13,822 nt of DNA from Candidatus Alkanophagales archaeon (GTDB lineage Archaea > Halobacteriota > Syntropharchaeia > Alkanophagales > B39-G2). The stretch spans positions 1-13,822 of the forward strand of contig QMVQ01000019.1 in assembly GCA_003661185.1 (NCBI GenBank), in the 5' to 3' direction. The position numbers and the translations under genes were made by a program. A model generated the notes under the pieces. The model searched no databases. It was not told the origin of the DNA and saw only the letters and a list, made by a program, of their open reading frames with translations. This document shows positions 13,786 to 13,822 of this stretch, in pieces (the first letter of the stretch is position 1; the number at the start of each line of letters is the position of its first letter).

Positions 13786-13822
13786 ATGACGCAGCAATGC
13801 GAAATATGCGGGGCGGATGTGC
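13786..13822 (+). CDS. MBF1-like transcription factor, 5' end only
   Basis: Only twelve codons are inside the window: [12 protein letters not shown]. The CEICG start fits the N-terminal zinc ribbon of archaeal multiprotein bridging factor 1, a helix-turn-helix protein linked with transcription or translation. The position beside PAN supports this. With so few residues the call is tentative; any protein starting with a CxxC zinc ribbon is an alternative. Confidence 0.5.
   Translation, partial: MTQQCEICGADV

Overview
The window looks like a chromosomal segment from a euryarchaeon. Informational genes are archaeal in type: Orc1/Cdc6, L7Ae, S28e, L24e, Pus10, the proteasome-activating nucleotidase PAN and the first codons of an MBF1-like factor. 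Metabolic genes are archaeal too: an archaeal-type cofactor-independent phosphoglycerate mutase and an MptE-type pterin pyrophosphokinase. MptE serves tetrahydromethanopterin synthesis, so a methanogen, an anaerobic methane/alkane oxidiser or an Archaeoglobus-like lineage is likely. The exact lineage is not determined. Promoters carry archaeal TATA boxes, and several genes look leaderless.

Layout. (1) 1-208: no gene recognised. (2) 209-4031, all minus strand: a compact run cdc6 > rpl7ae > rps28e > rpl24e > ndk > tldD-like, with gaps of 5-44 nt or small overlaps. (3) 4130-6603, minus strand: apgM > pus10, overlapping by 4 nt. (4) About 6604-7957: an IS200/IS605-type element with an IsrB-like protein (an IscB relative with RuvC but no HNH domain) and, upstream of it, a roughly 270-nt GC-rich region dense in perfect stems that I read as its omega RNA. 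There is no transposase gene. (5) 8006-10000, plus strand: mptE, a winged-helix protein of unknown role, and a YfcE/MJ0936-type phosphodiesterase. (6) 9990-10813, minus strand: a short serine recombinase whose promoter abuts a perfect 28-bp inverted repeat. (7) 10976-12364, minus strand: an ArsB/NhaD-type ion transporter. (8) 12488-13726, minus strand: PAN, divergent from a truncated MBF1-like gene at the right edge.

The most interesting part is the IsrB element. It sits in what was the short divergent promoter region between mptE and apgM. Its right-end hairpin stops 8 nt before the apgM start codon. Its left end begins about 20 nt downstream of a minus-strand TATA box that presumably once drove apgM. 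That box should now start RNA about 17-20 nt before the element, which is the right length for an omega RNA guide copied from host sequence. One host promoter would then make guide, omega RNA scaffold, isrB mRNA and apgM-pus10 mRNA in series. The second item of interest is the recombinase with its 28-bp repeat, which resembles a crossover site and an autoregulatory operator at once.

Smaller oddities: the TldD-like protein lacks the first histidine of the HExxxH motif; PAN ends in Met-Phe-Ala rather than the usual hydrophobic-Tyr-X; and cdc6 heads a ribosomal-protein transcription unit with a hairpin at the start of its predicted leader.
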